From NCBI GenBank assembly GCA_963756975.1, contig CAVWPS010000002.1, positions 806,001 to 870,000 of the forward strand: a DNA stretch of 64,000 nt, read 5' to 3'. Each line of letters begins with the position of its first letter. Positions within the stretch are counted from its first letter, which is position 1. The notes beneath the pieces were generated by a model that saw nothing but the letters and a program-made list of their open reading frames with translations, was not told the origin of the DNA and ran no database searches. The translations under genes and the position numbers were made by a program. Source of the stretch: CAVRQM01 sp963756975. GTDB lineage: Bacteria > Pseudomonadota > Alphaproteobacteria > Acetobacterales > Acetobacteraceae. This document shows positions 45,071 through 54,594 of the stretch, piece by piece.

Positions 45071-45550
45071 TTACAGTTTGACGGTGCCATGATCCCCGGG
45101 GTGCGGCGACTGGCCGGTCAGCACCGCCTTCACGTACCCGATCGCATGCACCATCGTCGAATTGGGAGCGTCCCAATACTCCGCCTGGCTCACATCCACG
45201 CGCAGCAGCGCGATGTCCGGGTCCGATTTCCCCTTCGGAAACCAGGTCCGCATCGCCTCCGACCAATGGGCATCGATATCGCCCTGGCCCCGCACGAGGG
45301 TGGCCGTTCCGGACAGCGAGACGTAGTTCTGGTGGTCGGGATCGGCGTAGCTGACGTTGACGTGCGGGTCGCCCTGCACCTCGGCCACCTTGTGGCTGCT
45401 GGCGCGGGTGAAGAACCACAGGATGCCGTCGAAATCCGTCTGCGCCGCCGCCATGGGACGGCTGCGCAGGACGCCGCCATCCTCGCTGGTCAGCATCGCG
45501 AACCGGATGTCCTTGATCATCGCCCAGATTTTAGCCGTGTCGTCTGCCAT
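45071..45550 (-). CDS. Pyridoxamine 5'-phosphate oxidase-related (general stress) protein
   Basis: 159-residue split-barrel flavin-binding protein of the COG3871 type: IKDIRFAMLTSEDGGVLRSR, FDGILWFFTRASSHKVAEVQ, HVNVSYADPDHQNYVSLSGT, C-terminal AEYWDAPNSTMVHAIGYVKA. ATG 45550 fits family length; the frame remains open upstream into the next gene. Probably binds FMN, FAD or F420-like flavin; enzymatic role uncertain. Confidence 0.9.
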   Translation of the reverse strand: MADDTAKIWAMIKDIRFAMLTSEDGGVLRSRPMAAAQTDFDGILWFFTRASSHKVAEVQGDPHVNVSYADPDHQNYVSLSGTATLVRGQGDIDAHWSEAMRTWFPKGKSDPDIALLRVDVSQAEYWDAPNSTMVHAIGYVKAVLTGQSPHPGDHGTVKL

Positions 45551-45593
45551 GCGCTGGCTCCGTTGTCCGTTGCGCGACCACAACGCCGCAACC

Positions 45594-46391
45594 TCAATAG
45601 GGATGCGGGCCCGGGAACGCGTCGACCAGGACGGTGTGGCTGACCATGCCGCCATCGGTGCCGAGCACGTGGGCGGCGAACGCCGGCGGCTCCAGGATGA
45701 ACGCGTCGTCGTCGCCGACCAGGTCGAACACCCCGCCATGGGCGACCGAGGGCGTGGCGTGGACGATCGCGTTGCCCATCCGGCCGGTGAAGGCGCGGTG
45801 ATGGTGGCCGCACAGGATGCGCTCGACCTGCTTGTGACGCGCCACGATTTCGGCCAGCGCCTTGCCGTCGCGCAGCATGATCCGGTCGGCCGGCGGCAGG
45901 CCGCAGCGGATCGGCGGATGGTGCAGCACGATGACCGTCGGGCGGTCCGGCTGCTCGGCCAGCGTCGCGTCGAGCCATGCGAGGCGGTCCGCCCCGAGCT
46001 CGCCGTGATGGACGCCGGGCACGACGGAATCGAGCATGATCAGCCGCATCGGCAGATCCTCGACCGTGTACTGGACGTAGTCCGGATGCCGCTCGACGCC
46101 GTCGAACCCGGCAAAGGCGGCGCGGAAGCCGGCGCGCTCGTCGTGGTTGCCGGGGATGACGTAGACTTTCAGGCCGCTCAGATGCTCGCGGATCGATTTC
46201 ACCGCCACGTCGTATTCCGCCGGCAGACCGCGATCGGTGATGTCGCCCGAAATCACGACCGCGTCGGGGCGCGGGTGCATCGCGGCGACGGCCGCGAGTG
46301 CGCGTTCGGCCATCGCGTTGGTGTCGACGAAGCCGCGCAGCATGTCGCCCTCGGGGCGAAAATGCAGGTCCGATAGCTGGGCCAGGATCAC
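45594..46391 (-). CDS. cpdA: Class III cyclic nucleotide phosphodiesterase, CpdA/Icc-like
   Basis: 265-residue calcineurin-type metallophosphoesterase. Metal motifs in order: QLSDLHFRP, VVISGDITDRG, VIPGNHDER, VLHHPPIRCG, CGHHHRAFTG. GTG 46391 is chosen over ATG 46424 because AAGGA lies eight bases upstream and the longer form would overlap the preceding gene. Likely hydrolyses 3',5'-cAMP, though glycerophosphodiester activity (GpdQ type) is an alternative in this family. Confidence 0.85.
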   Translation of the reverse strand: MILAQLSDLHFRPEGDMLRGFVDTNAMAERALAAVAAMHPRPDAVVISGDITDRGLPAEYDVAVKSIREHLSGLKVYVIPGNHDERAGFRAAFAGFDGVERHPDYVQYTVEDLPMRLIMLDSVVPGVHHGELGADRLAWLDATLAEQPDRPTVIVLHHPPIRCGLPPADRIMLRDGKALAEIVARHKQVERILCGHHHRAFTGRMGNAIVHATPSVAHGGVFDLVGDDDAFILEPPAFAAHVLGTDGGMVSHTVLVDAFPGPHPY

Positions 46392-46402
46392 GGCTTCATT
46401 CC

Positions 46403-47681
46403 TTATTTCGGGGCGATCCGCCAAACGGTGCCGCCCGCGTCGTCGGTCACCAAAATCGCCCCGCCCGCTTCGACCGCGACGCCGACCGGACGGCCGAACA
46501 CGTCGTCGTTGTCGAGCACGAGCCCGGTCATCACGTCTTCGATCTCACCGGTGGCGCGCCCGCCGCGGACCGGCAGGCGGACCAGCTTGTAGCCCGATCG
46601 GGTCGCCCGGTTCCAGCTACCATGCAGCGCCACGTAGGCACTGCCGTCCGGCCCGAAGGCGATCCCGAGCGGCGCGTTGTGCGGCGCCAGCGGGACGTCC
46701 GGCACGGTCACGCGGTTCAGCAGATCGGTGCGCGCGTGCTGGAAGCGCGGGTCGAAATGCTGGCCCATGTAGAACCACGGCCAGCCGTAGAACCCGCCCT
46801 CCTTCACATGCGTCGCGTAGTCGGGCGGCAGGTTGTCGCCGAGCCCGTCGCGCTCGTTGGTCGCGCACCAGACGTCGCCGGTGGCCGGCTGCACCGCGAG
46901 CCCGGCGCAGTTGCGCAGCCCGTTGGCGAACGGATGCAGCGTCCCGTCGGCCGGCGTGAACCAGAACACGGCCGCCCGCCCCGCCTCGCTGCCCCATGCG
47001 GCACCGACGCCGTGCGCCGCCTCCCATGCGGCGATCCCGCCCGGGCGGCGTGCCGGTCAGCCCGGTCGCCGCGTTGCTCGCGGACCCGACGGAGACGAAA
47101 ATCCTCGATCCGTCCAGGCTCACCGCGAGATCGCGCGTCGAATGCCCGCCCGTCGGCAAGTGCGGCACGACGATCTCGGGCGCGGATGTCGCCTTGGTGT
47201 CGCCGAGGGTAAAGGCGTACCGGACCACCCGGCCCTCCTCGCCGACATACAGATATTTGGGCGGCCCCTGGTTGGCCGAGGCGGGCGGCCAGACCGCCAT
47301 GCCGAACGGGCCGTCGAGACCGGACGCGAACACCGAGACGCTCGGGTGATCGCCGTTCGGCCGCAGCACCAGCACGCGGCCCGAAGCGGTTTCGGCCACC
47401 AGCACGTCGCCGTTCGCCAGCACCCGGATCGCGCGCGGTGCCTCGAGCCCGGTCGCCCACGCGGTCACCGTGTCGCCCGCCGGCACGAGCGGCAGCCGCC
47501 CCGCCGGCCGGCGCACCAACGATGGCGCGTTGCCGGCCAACTCCGTCAGGAACGGCGGCGGCAGGTCGGCGAGGTTGATCGACCGGATCCGCCCCGGCGC
47601 GTCACGGGTCCAATCGCCCGGTGACTGGGCCGAGGCCGCGGTCGACATAAGCAGGGCGGCCGCGATCAGGGGGGTGCGCAT
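46403..47681 (-). CDS. Sorbosone/glucose dehydrogenase-like beta-propeller, frame interrupted near 47039
   Basis: Exported PQQ-type sugar dehydrogenase of about 425 residues; signal peptide MRTPLIAAALLMSTAASA. First part (TVTAWATGLEAPRAIRVLAN; YLYVGEEGRVVRYAFTL; TRDLAVSLDGSRIFVSVGSA) and second part (FWFTPADGTLHPFANGLRN, GGFYGWPWFYMGQHFDPRFQ, LPVRGGRATGEIEDVMTGL) lie in two frames. Removing the extra base at 47039 gives TPPGGIAAWEAAHGVG; length 1279 fits one insertion. Matches membrane or periplasmic L-sorbosone dehydrogenases, an oxidative-sugar trait of acetic acid bacteria; actual substrate unknown. Confidence 0.84.
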
Positions 47682-47749
47682 GGGCGAGGATGTCTGTCGG
47701 CGGTCGCGGCCACGCCAGTCCGCTGAGCGGTTCGTGAACGCGCCGCCGG

Positions 47750-48439
47750 CTATTGCACGCCGGCGAACGTCCCGCCGTACAGCACCGGACCCTGCGGCTG
47801 CCCGGTCGGCGAGCCGCCGAACTGCTCCAGGCTCACCAGGTACTGCGTCCCGGTCGGCGGCGGCGGGCCGAGGTCGAACGTCTCGCCGCCGGACGGCAGC
47901 ACGCCGAGGGCCGCGACCTTCGTCCCGCCCGGCGGCAAGACCCAAAGCTCCAGACTGCGGCCGTCGGGCACCGTATCGGGCGACAGGGAGGCCAGCGTCA
48001 TACGACCGTCCGCCCGCGCCTGCGCGATGAACGCCGCCGGATGCACCCCGATCGGCGTCAACGCCGCGACCCGGACCACCGCCGACGATGGCTGCAGATA
48101 GACGAACGCCGCCAGACCCGCCGCCAGCGCCAGCGACGCGGCTGTCGAGAGTTGCCATGGCCAGACCCGCCGCCGGGCCGCGGGCGCGTTCTCGTTCGCG
48201 GCCATCGGCACCGGCGCGATCGCGGCGGCCAGCCGGTCCCAGAGTGCCGACGGCGGCGTCCGTGGCGCGATCACCGTGGCGAGCGGCGACAGATGCGCCT
48301 CCCACGCGGAAATCTCGTTCCGCAACGAAGGCTCGGTCCGGGCACGCGCCCGCACCGTCGCCATCTCGTCGGCATCCAGCACGCCGAGCACATATTCACC
48401 GGCGAGCATCTGGTTGTCGTCGTCCGGAGAACCGCTCAC
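47750..48439 (-). CDS. Anti-sigma factor (RskA/anti-sigma-K type)
   Basis: 229 residues: N-terminal anti-sigma domain (about 1-60: MLAGEYVLGVLDADEMATVR, EPSLRNEISAWEAHLSPL), one membrane segment (about 100-120, STAASLALAAGLAAFVYL), periplasmic beta-rich domain with SLELWVLPPGG and YLVSLEQFGGSPTG. GTG 48439 overlaps the sigma stop (GTGA), so the pair is coupled. It would hold the sigma factor at the membrane until a signal releases it. Confidence 0.88.
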   Translation of the reverse strand: MSGSPDDDNQMLAGEYVLGVLDADEMATVRARARTEPSLRNEISAWEAHLSPLATVIAPRTPPSALWDRLAAAIAPVPMAANENAPAARRRVWPWQLSTAASLALAAGLAAFVYLQPSSAVVRVAALTPIGVHPAAFIAQARADGRMTLASLSPDTVPDGRSLELWVLPPGGTKVAALGVLPSGGETFDLGPPPPTGTQYLVSLEQFGGSPTGQPQGPVLYGGTFAGVQ

Positions 48440-48978
48440 GCCGCGCCCTCCAGGCAGCCGCGCAGCGTCTGCAGGCTGCGGCGAATCCACGACTTTACGG
48501 TGCCGAGCGGCAGTTCGAGCTTGGTCGCGAGGTCGGCGTGGCTCAGCCCCTCGACGAACGCCAGCGCGACGAGGCGCCGCCGATCCTCCGGCAGTTGTCC
48601 GAGGCAGGCGTGCAGCGCCGACGCCTCGCGCGACGTCTGCAGCCGCTCCAGCGGGTCAGGGTCCTCGTCCGCGCGCTCCGGCAAATCCTCGTCCGACGTC
48701 TCGCGCCCGCGCCGCCGCGCGATGTCCATCGAGCGATAGCGCACCAGCGTCATCAGCCAGGCCTGCGGGCTGCCGCGCCCGGTGTCGAAGCGGTCGGCAT
48801 TGCGCCAGACCTGAAGCAGGGCGTCGTGGACCGCGTCCGACGCCAGCGCCGGCTGGCGGGTAATCCGCATGGCGACCGCGTACATCGCCCCGCCGTGACG
48901 GTCGTAGATCGTCCGGAACGCGGCCCGATCGCCGGCGGCGACCCGTCCGAGCAGGTCGTTCAGCGCGTCGTCGCTCAT
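48436..48978 (-). CDS. ECF RNA polymerase sigma factor (SigK-like)
   Basis: 180-residue extracytoplasmic-function sigma factor. Region 2: DRAAFRTIYDRHGGAMYAVA and AWLMTLVRYRSMDIARRRGR; region 4: LPEDRRRLVALAFVEGLSHA and LELPLGTVKSWIRRSLQTLR. ATG 48978 begins MSDDALNDLLGRVAAGD, the usual start; the frame continues upstream to 49152 without conserved sequence. Cognate anti-sigma is directly downstream. The regulon probably includes this operon. Confidence 0.9.
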   Translation of the reverse strand: MSDDALNDLLGRVAAGDRAAFRTIYDRHGGAMYAVAMRITRQPALASDAVHDALLQVWRNADRFDTGRGSPQAWLMTLVRYRSMDIARRRGRETSDEDLPERADEDPDPLERLQTSREASALHACLGQLPEDRRRLVALAFVEGLSHADLATKLELPLGTVKSWIRRSLQTLRGCLEGAA

Positions 48979-49311
48979 GCGCGCGTCATGCCCACGCCAA
49001 ACCCCGGACGAGGGTCGAACAACCGAGGTTCGCGGCCAAATACCCTCCCGTCGACGCGTGATTCCGCGCCTTCCCCGGTCGGGCCGGGGATTTACCGTTC
49101 GCGCACCATCATAGCGCTTGACTGACTCCGACATAGCGCACCCCGTTGCCATCGCAAACCGATGGTTGTGCTTCCCTTACCGATTAGAGCCGTTCACGGA
49201 TGCATAACGATGGGGAACCCCGCATTTCCATTTCACCGTCGTTTTGGATACCGTCGCGTCGCCTCACCCCCCGGGGCGGCCGCGGTTCGCCGAGCAGGAG
49301 TCTTCGAGAGC
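48979..49311. other. Divergent intergenic region between sigma operon and glgP
   Basis: 333 bases with lower GC than the genes around it, as for a promoter region serving both strands. I see a GC-rich stem-like block (CCCCGGTCGGGCCGGGG, 49076-49092) and a TTGACT at 49118-49123 on the plus strand without a convincing -10, but no gene. The glgP Shine-Dalgarno (CAGGAG) lies at its right end. Nothing else can be assigned. Confidence 0.4.
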
Positions 49312-51825
49312 ATGAGTCAGGTCCGTCCGCCGGCCACGATCACCACGCCCAACCTCGCCGGGCGCATCGCGCTGCCCGCGCAGGACGAGGATGTCGCGAG
49401 CCTGCGCCGCGCCGTGGTGGCGAAGCTGACCTACGCCGTCGGCAAGGACCCGATCGTCGCCAGCGACCGCGACTGGTTCGTCGCCACCGCGCTGGCCGTC
49501 CGCGATCACATCGTCGAACGCTGGATGCCGACCACGCGGCACACGTACGCGAAGGGTCGCAAGCGGGTCTATTATCTGTCGCTCGAATTCCTGATCGGCC
49601 GGTTGCTCGGCGACAGCCTCAACAATCTCGGCCTGACCGACACGATGCGCTCGGCCCTCGGCGAGCTCGGCGTCGACCTCGACCGGCTGTTCTCGGTCGA
49701 GCCGGACGCGGCACTCGGCAATGGCGGCCTCGGCCGGCTCGCCGCCTGCTACATGGAAAGCATGGCGACGATGCAGATCGCCGCCTACGGCTACGGCATC
49801 CGCTACAACCACGGCCTGTTCCGCCAGGTGATCAAGGACGGCTGGCAACAGGAATTCCCGGAAACCTGGCTGTCGTTCGGCAACCCGTGGGAGTTCGAGC
49901 GGCCGGAGGTCGATTTCCAGGTCAGCTTCGGCGGCCGGGTGGAGCTGCAGCGCGGCACCGACGGGATCGAGCGACATGTCTGGACCCCGGCCGAGACGGT
50001 CGACGCCGTCGCCTATGACACGCCGGTGGTCGGCTGGCGCGGCCGCCACGTCAACACGCTGCGGCTGTGGTCGTCGCGCGCCGCCGACCCGCTGCGGCTC
50101 GACGCGTTCAACCGCGGCGACCACGTCGGCGCCCTGTCGGAGCGCAGCCGCGCCAACGCCATTTCGCAGGTGCTGTATCCGTCCGACGAGACGCCGGCCG
50201 GCCAGGAATTGCGGCTGCGGCAGGAGTTCTTCTTCTCCTCCGCGAGCCTGCAGGATCTCGTCCGCCGCCACGTGAGCCAGCATGGCACCGCGCGCACGCT
50301 GGCCGACAAGGCCGCGATCCAGCTGAACGACACCCATCCGTCGATCGCCGTGGTCGAGCTGATGCGCATCCTGGTCGACGAGCACGACATCGAGTGGGAC
50401 GAGGCGTGGACGATCACCAACGCGGTGTTCGCCTACACCAACCACACGCTGCTGCCCGAGGCGCTCGAGAGCTGGCCGGTGCAGCTGATGGAGCGGCTGC
50501 TGCCGCGCCACATGCAGATCATCTACCTGCTCAACTGGCAGCACCTCGATCGCGTCAACGCGGCCGCGCCCGAGGGCCACGCGACGGCCGAGATGGTCGG
50601 CCAGATGTCGCTGATCGACGAGAATAGCGGCCGGCGGGTGCGGATGGGCACGCTCGCCTTCATCGGCAGCCACAGCATCAACGGCGTCTCGGCGCTGCAC
50701 AGCGATTTGCTGCGCCAGCATCTGTTCCACGACCTCGACCAGCTCTATCCGGGCCGGATCAACAACAAGACCAACGGGATCACGTTCCGCCGCTGGCTGT
50801 TCGAGGCGAACCCCGGCCTCACGAATTTGCTGCGCGAGGTCGCGGGCGAGCGGGTGATGGACGATCCGGCGGCGCTGGAGCTGTTCGAGCGCGCGGCGGA
50901 CGACCCCGCGGTTCATGAGCGGCTGGCCGCGATCAAGCGCCAGAACAAGGTTCGGCTCGCCGGGGTCATCTCGGACCGCATGGATCTGAAGATCGACCCG
51001 TCGGCGATGTTCGACGTGCAGATCAAGCGGATCCACGAATACAAGCGCCAGCTTCTGAACATCCTCGAAACGATCGCGCTGTACAACGCGATGCGCGCGA
51101 ACCCGACCCAGAACTGGGTGCCACGGGTTAAGATTTTCGCGGGCAAGGCGGCGGCCAGCTATCACCGCGCGAAACTGATCATCAAGCTCGCCAACGATGT
51201 GGCCCGCGTCGTGAACTCCGACCCGACGCTGCGGGGCGCGCTGAAAGTGGCGTTCCTGCCGAACTACAACGTGAGCCTGGCCGAGATCATCGTGCCGGCC
51301 GCCGATCTGTCGGAGCAGATCAGCACCGCCGGGATGGAGGCGTCCGGCACCGGCAACATGAAGCTTGCCCTGAACGGCGCGCTCACGATCGGCACCCTCG
51401 ACGGCGCCAATGTCGAGATCATGGAGCGGGTCGGCGACGACAACATCTTCATCTTCGGCCTGACCACGGCGGAGGTCGCGGTCCGCAAGGCGCGGGGCCT
51501 CGACATGACCGACGTGATCGATCACTCGCCCGCGCTGAAACAGGTGATGGACGCGATCGGCTCCGGCGTGTTTTCGCCGAAGGAACCCGAGCGGTTCGCC
51601 GAACTGATCCAGGCGATCTACCACCACGACACGTTCCTGGTCGCGGCCGATTTCGACAGCTACGTGGCCGCACAGCGCCGGGTCGACGAACGCTGGCGCG
51701 ATCAGCCGGCGTGGTGGCGCAGCAGTGCGCTGAACACGGCCCGCATGGGATTTTTCTCGTCCGATCGCGCCGTGTCGGAATACGCCGAGCGAATTTGGCA
51801 TGTTCCGGTCGTGACCGAACGATAG
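49312..51825 (+). CDS. glgP: Glycogen/starch phosphorylase
   Basis: Phosphorolyses alpha-1,4-glucans to glucose 1-phosphate; 837 residues, normal length. Motifs: RVYYLSLEFLIGRLLGDSLN near the N-terminus, EPDAALGNGGLGRLAACYME, IQLNDTHPSIAVVELMR, and the PLP-lysine region EASGTGNMKLALNGALTIGT with DGANVEI. ATG 49312 is the start of the conserved part; the frame is open to 49162 upstream. First gene of glgP-glgC-glgA-glgX. Confidence 0.95.
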   Translation: MSQVRPPATITTPNLAGRIALPAQDEDVASLRRAVVAKLTYAVGKDPIVASDRDWFVATALAVRDHIVERWMPTTRHTYAKGRKRVYYLSLEFLIGRLLGDSLNNLGLTDTMRSALGELGVDLDRLFSVEPDAALGNGGLGRLAACYMESMATMQIAAYGYGIRYNHGLFRQVIKDGWQQEFPETWLSFGNPWEFERPEVDFQVSFGGRVELQRGTDGIERHVWTPAETVDAVAYDTPVVGWRGRHVNTLRLWSSRAADPLRLDAFNRGDHVGALSERSRANAISQVLYPSDETPAGQELRLRQEFFFSSASLQDLVRRHVSQHGTARTLADKAAIQLNDTHPSIAVVELMRILVDEHDIEWDEAWTITNAVFAYTNHTLLPEALESWPVQLMERLLPRHMQIIYLLNWQHLDRVNAAAPEGHATAEMVGQMSLIDENSGRRVRMGTLAFIGSHSINGVSALHSDLLRQHLFHDLDQLYPGRINNKTNGITFRRWLFEANPGLTNLLREVAGERVMDDPAALELFERAADDPAVHERLAAIKRQNKVRLAGVISDRMDLKIDPSAMFDVQIKRIHEYKRQLLNILETIALYNAMRANPTQNWVPRVKIFAGKAAASYHRAKLIIKLANDVARVVNSDPTLRGALKVAFLPNYNVSLAEIIVPAADLSEQISTAGMEASGTGNMKLALNGALTIGTLDGANVEIMERVGDDNIFIFGLTTAEVAVRKARGLDMTDVIDHSPALKQVMDAIGSGVFSPKEPERFAELIQAIYHHDTFLVAADFDSYVAAQRRVDERWRDQPAWWRSSALNTARMGFFSSDRAVSEYAERIWHVPVVTER

Positions 51826-51859
51826 CGCGCGCGTTCACCTCCAAAACGGGGGATCAATA

Positions 51860-53161
51860 ATGGGGGAAACGGCGATGGATCAGGACCGAATCGGGTCACA
51901 GGCTCCGGGTATGGGCGGGCCGCTGGCACGTCATGCGATGGCGTACGTGCTGGCGGGCGGACGTGGCAGCCGGCTGATGGAGCTGACCGACATCCGCGCG
52001 AAGCCGGCGGTGTATTTCGGCGGCAAAAGCCGGATCATCGACTTCGCGCTGTCGAACGCACTGAACTCCGGCATCCGCCGCATCGCGGTCGCGACGCAGT
52101 ACAAGGCGCACAGCCTGATCCGGCATCTGCAGCGCGGCTGGAACTTCTTCCGCCCGGAACGCAACGAGACATTCGACATCCTGCCCGCGAGCCAGCGCGT
52201 GTCGGAGGATATGTGGTACCTGGGCACGGCCGACGCGGTGTACCAGAACATCGACATCATCGCGGGCTCGGACCCACGCTACATCGTCGTGCTGGCCGGC
52301 GACCACGTCTACAAGATGGATTACGAGCTGATGCTCGCCCAGCACGTCGATAGCGGGGCGGAGGTCACGGTCGGCTGCATCGAAGTGCCGCGCATGGAGG
52401 CGAGCGCGTTCGGCGTGATGCATGTCGACGAGCAGGACAAGATCCTGAGCTTCCTCGAAAAGCCCGCCGATCCGCCGCCGATGCCGGGCCACCCCGACAT
52501 CGCGCTGGCCAGCATGGGCATCTACGTGTTCGACACGGCGCTGCTGTTCGAGCTGTTGCGCGCGGACGCCGCCGACCCGTCGAGCAGCCACGATTTCGGC
52601 AAGGACATCATCCCGAAACTGGTCGATCGCGGACAGGCGGTCGCGCACCATTTCTCGCGATCCTGCGTCCGCTCGTCGAACGAGAACGCGCCGTATTGGC
52701 GCGACGTCGGAACGGTCGACGCCTATCACGCGGCCAACATCGACCTCACCGACTTCGTTCCCGGCCTCGACCTCTACGATCACGCGTGGCCGATCTGGAC
52801 GTATGGCGAGGTCACGCCGCCGGCCAAGTTCGTGCACGACGAGGGCGGCCGGCGCGGCATGGCGGTGTCGTCGCTGGTGTCGGGCGGCTGCATCGTGTCG
52901 GGTGCGTCGGTGCGGCAATCGCTGCTGTTCACCGGCGTCAACGTCAACTCGTTCTCGTCGATCGAGCGCGCGGTGATCCTGCCCGGCGCGGTGATCGGCC
53001 GGCATGTGCGGCTTCATAATGTCGTCGTCGATCGCGGCGTCACGATCCCGTCCGGCCTGGTCGTCGGCGAAAGCCCGGAGGACGACGCGCGCCGGTTCCG
53101 CCGCACCGCCAACGGGATCACGCTGATCACGCAGGGCATGATCGACCGGCTGGACGGGTAA
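51860..53161 (+). CDS. glgC: Glucose-1-phosphate adenylyltransferase
   Basis: Makes ADP-glucose, the committed step of glycogen synthesis; 433 residues. N-terminal nucleotidyltransferase: YVLAGGRGSRLMELTDIRAK, FALSNALNSGIRRIAVATQY, VLAGDHVYKMDYELMLAQHV, FLEKPADPPPMPG; C-terminal beta-helix regulatory domain (GCIVSGASVRQSLLFTGVNV). Two starts are possible: ATG 51860 (GGGGGA six bases upstream) or ATG 51875 (GGGGGAA upstream, the same arrangement as at 6921); conserved sequence begins about 25 residues in either case. Confidence 0.95.
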   Translation: MGETAMDQDRIGSQAPGMGGPLARHAMAYVLAGGRGSRLMELTDIRAKPAVYFGGKSRIIDFALSNALNSGIRRIAVATQYKAHSLIRHLQRGWNFFRPERNETFDILPASQRVSEDMWYLGTADAVYQNIDIIAGSDPRYIVVLAGDHVYKMDYELMLAQHVDSGAEVTVGCIEVPRMEASAFGVMHVDEQDKILSFLEKPADPPPMPGHPDIALASMGIYVFDTALLFELLRADAADPSSSHDFGKDIIPKLVDRGQAVAHHFSRSCVRSSNENAPYWRDVGTVDAYHAANIDLTDFVPGLDLYDHAWPIWTYGEVTPPAKFVHDEGGRRGMAVSSLVSGGCIVSGASVRQSLLFTGVNVNSFSSIERAVILPGAVIGRHVRLHNVVVDRGVTIPSGLVVGESPEDDARRFRRTANGITLITQGMIDRLDG

Positions 53162-54594
53162 TGCCCGGCGCCGCCCGCCGACGGGTTCTGTCGGTCGCCT
53201 CCGAAGCCTATCCGCTCATCAAAACCGGCGGGCTGGCCGATGTGGTGGGCGCGTTGCCGGCCGCGCTCGCGGCGGAGGGCGTGCAGATGCGAACGTTGCT
53301 GCCGGGCTACCCGGCGGTGATGGCGGCGTTTCGCGCGGAAGCGGAGCCGGTCGAAATCCGCGGCTGCGGCACGTTGCGGATCGGGCGCGCAGGCGGGCTC
53401 GAGCTGTTCGTGCTGGACGCGCCGGCGTTGTACGCCCGCGCCGGCAACCCCTACCTCGCCGCCGACGGCCGCGACTGGCAGGACAACGCGCAGCGGTTCG
53501 CCGCCCTCGCCCGCGCCGGGGCGGCGATCGCGCGCGGTGCCGTCGCGAACTGGATCCCCGACGTGGTGCACGCGCACGACTGGCAGGCCGGCCTGGTCGC
53601 CGCCTATTTGCGTTTCGGCCAGCCGACCCGCTCGACCGTGCCGAGCATCATGACGGTGCACAACATGGCGTTCCCGGGCATCTTCCCCGCGACCCTGCTG
53701 ACGGAACTCGGCTTTCCGGCGGCGGCGTACACATCGGACGGAATCGAGTACCACGACCGGATCAGCTACCTGAAAGCGGGTCTCGCACTGTCCGACGTGA
53801 TCACCACCGTCTCGCCCACCTACGCGCAGGAAATCCTGAGCCCGGCCGAGGGCATGGGGTTCGACGGCCTGCTGAACTCGCGGCAAAATCGCCTGCACGG
53901 CATTCTGAACGGCATCGACACGACCGTCTGGAACCCCGCGACCGACGACGCGATCGCCGCCCGTTACGAGACCGGGGCGGCCAAGACGGCGAACAAGACG
54001 GCGTTGCAGACCGAATTCGAACTGATCGTCGACCCGGCACCGCTGTTCGGCGTCATCAGCCGCCTCACCACCCAAAAAGGTCTCGACCTGCTGGCCGCCG
54101 CCCTCCCCGTCCTGCTCGACGCCGGGGCGCAACTGGTCGTGCTCGGCTCCGGCGACGCCGCGATCGAGGCCGCGTTCGTGGCCGCCGCCGAGCGCCATCC
54201 CGGCCGGGTCGCCTGCCGGCTCGGCTACGACGAGGCGCTGGCCCACCGCATCCAGGCCGGTGCGGACGCGCTACTGGTGCCATCGCGGTTCGAGCCGTGC
54301 GGCCTCACGCAACTCTGCGCGCTCCGCTACGGCACCATCCCGGTCGTCTCGCGCGTCGGCGGCCTGGCCGACACCGTGGTCGACGCGAACGCGATGGCCG
54401 TCGCGTCGGGTGCGGCCACCGGCGTGCAGTTCGCGCCGGTCACGCGGGCCGCGTTGGAGGCCGCGATCCGCCGGACGGTTAAGCTCTACGCCGACAGCGG
54501 CATTTGGGGAAAAATGCGGGACAGCGCAATGAAGACCGACGTGTCCTGGGCCAATCCCGCACGCGCCTACGCCAAAATCTACGCCTCGTTTTGA
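53161..54594 (+). CDS. glgA: Glycogen synthase
   Basis: GT5 ADP-glucose glycosyltransferase, 477 residues. N-terminal RVLSVASEAYPLIKTGGLAD (ADP-glucose binding KTGGL), VVHAHDWQAGLVAAYLRFGQ, then FGVISRLTTQKGLDLLAAAL and C-terminal VPSRFEPCGLTQLCALRYGT. ATG overlaps the glgC TAA by one base; its TGA overlaps the glgX TTG (TTGA). Confidence 0.96.
   Translation: MPGAARRRVLSVASEAYPLIKTGGLADVVGALPAALAAEGVQMRTLLPGYPAVMAAFRAEAEPVEIRGCGTLRIGRAGGLELFVLDAPALYARAGNPYLAADGRDWQDNAQRFAALARAGAAIARGAVANWIPDVVHAHDWQAGLVAAYLRFGQPTRSTVPSIMTVHNMAFPGIFPATLLTELGFPAAAYTSDGIEYHDRISYLKAGLALSDVITTVSPTYAQEILSPAEGMGFDGLLNSRQNRLHGILNGIDTTVWNPATDDAIAARYETGAAKTANKTALQTEFELIVDPAPLFGVISRLTTQKGLDLLAAALPVLLDAGAQLVVLGSGDAAIEAAFVAAAERHPGRVACRLGYDEALAHRIQAGADALLVPSRFEPCGLTQLCALRYGTIPVVSRVGGLADTVVDANAMAVASGAATGVQFAPVTRAALEAAIRRTVKLYADSGIWGKMRDSAMKTDVSWANPARAYAKIYASF

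Noticed and set aside
48979..49152. N-terminal extension of the ECF sigma factor
   Set aside because: The extra residues are not family-like; region 2 begins shortly after Met 48978.
49264..51801. 845-codon open frame on the minus strand opposite glgP
   Set aside because: Shadow of glgP with no recognisable domain and biased composition.
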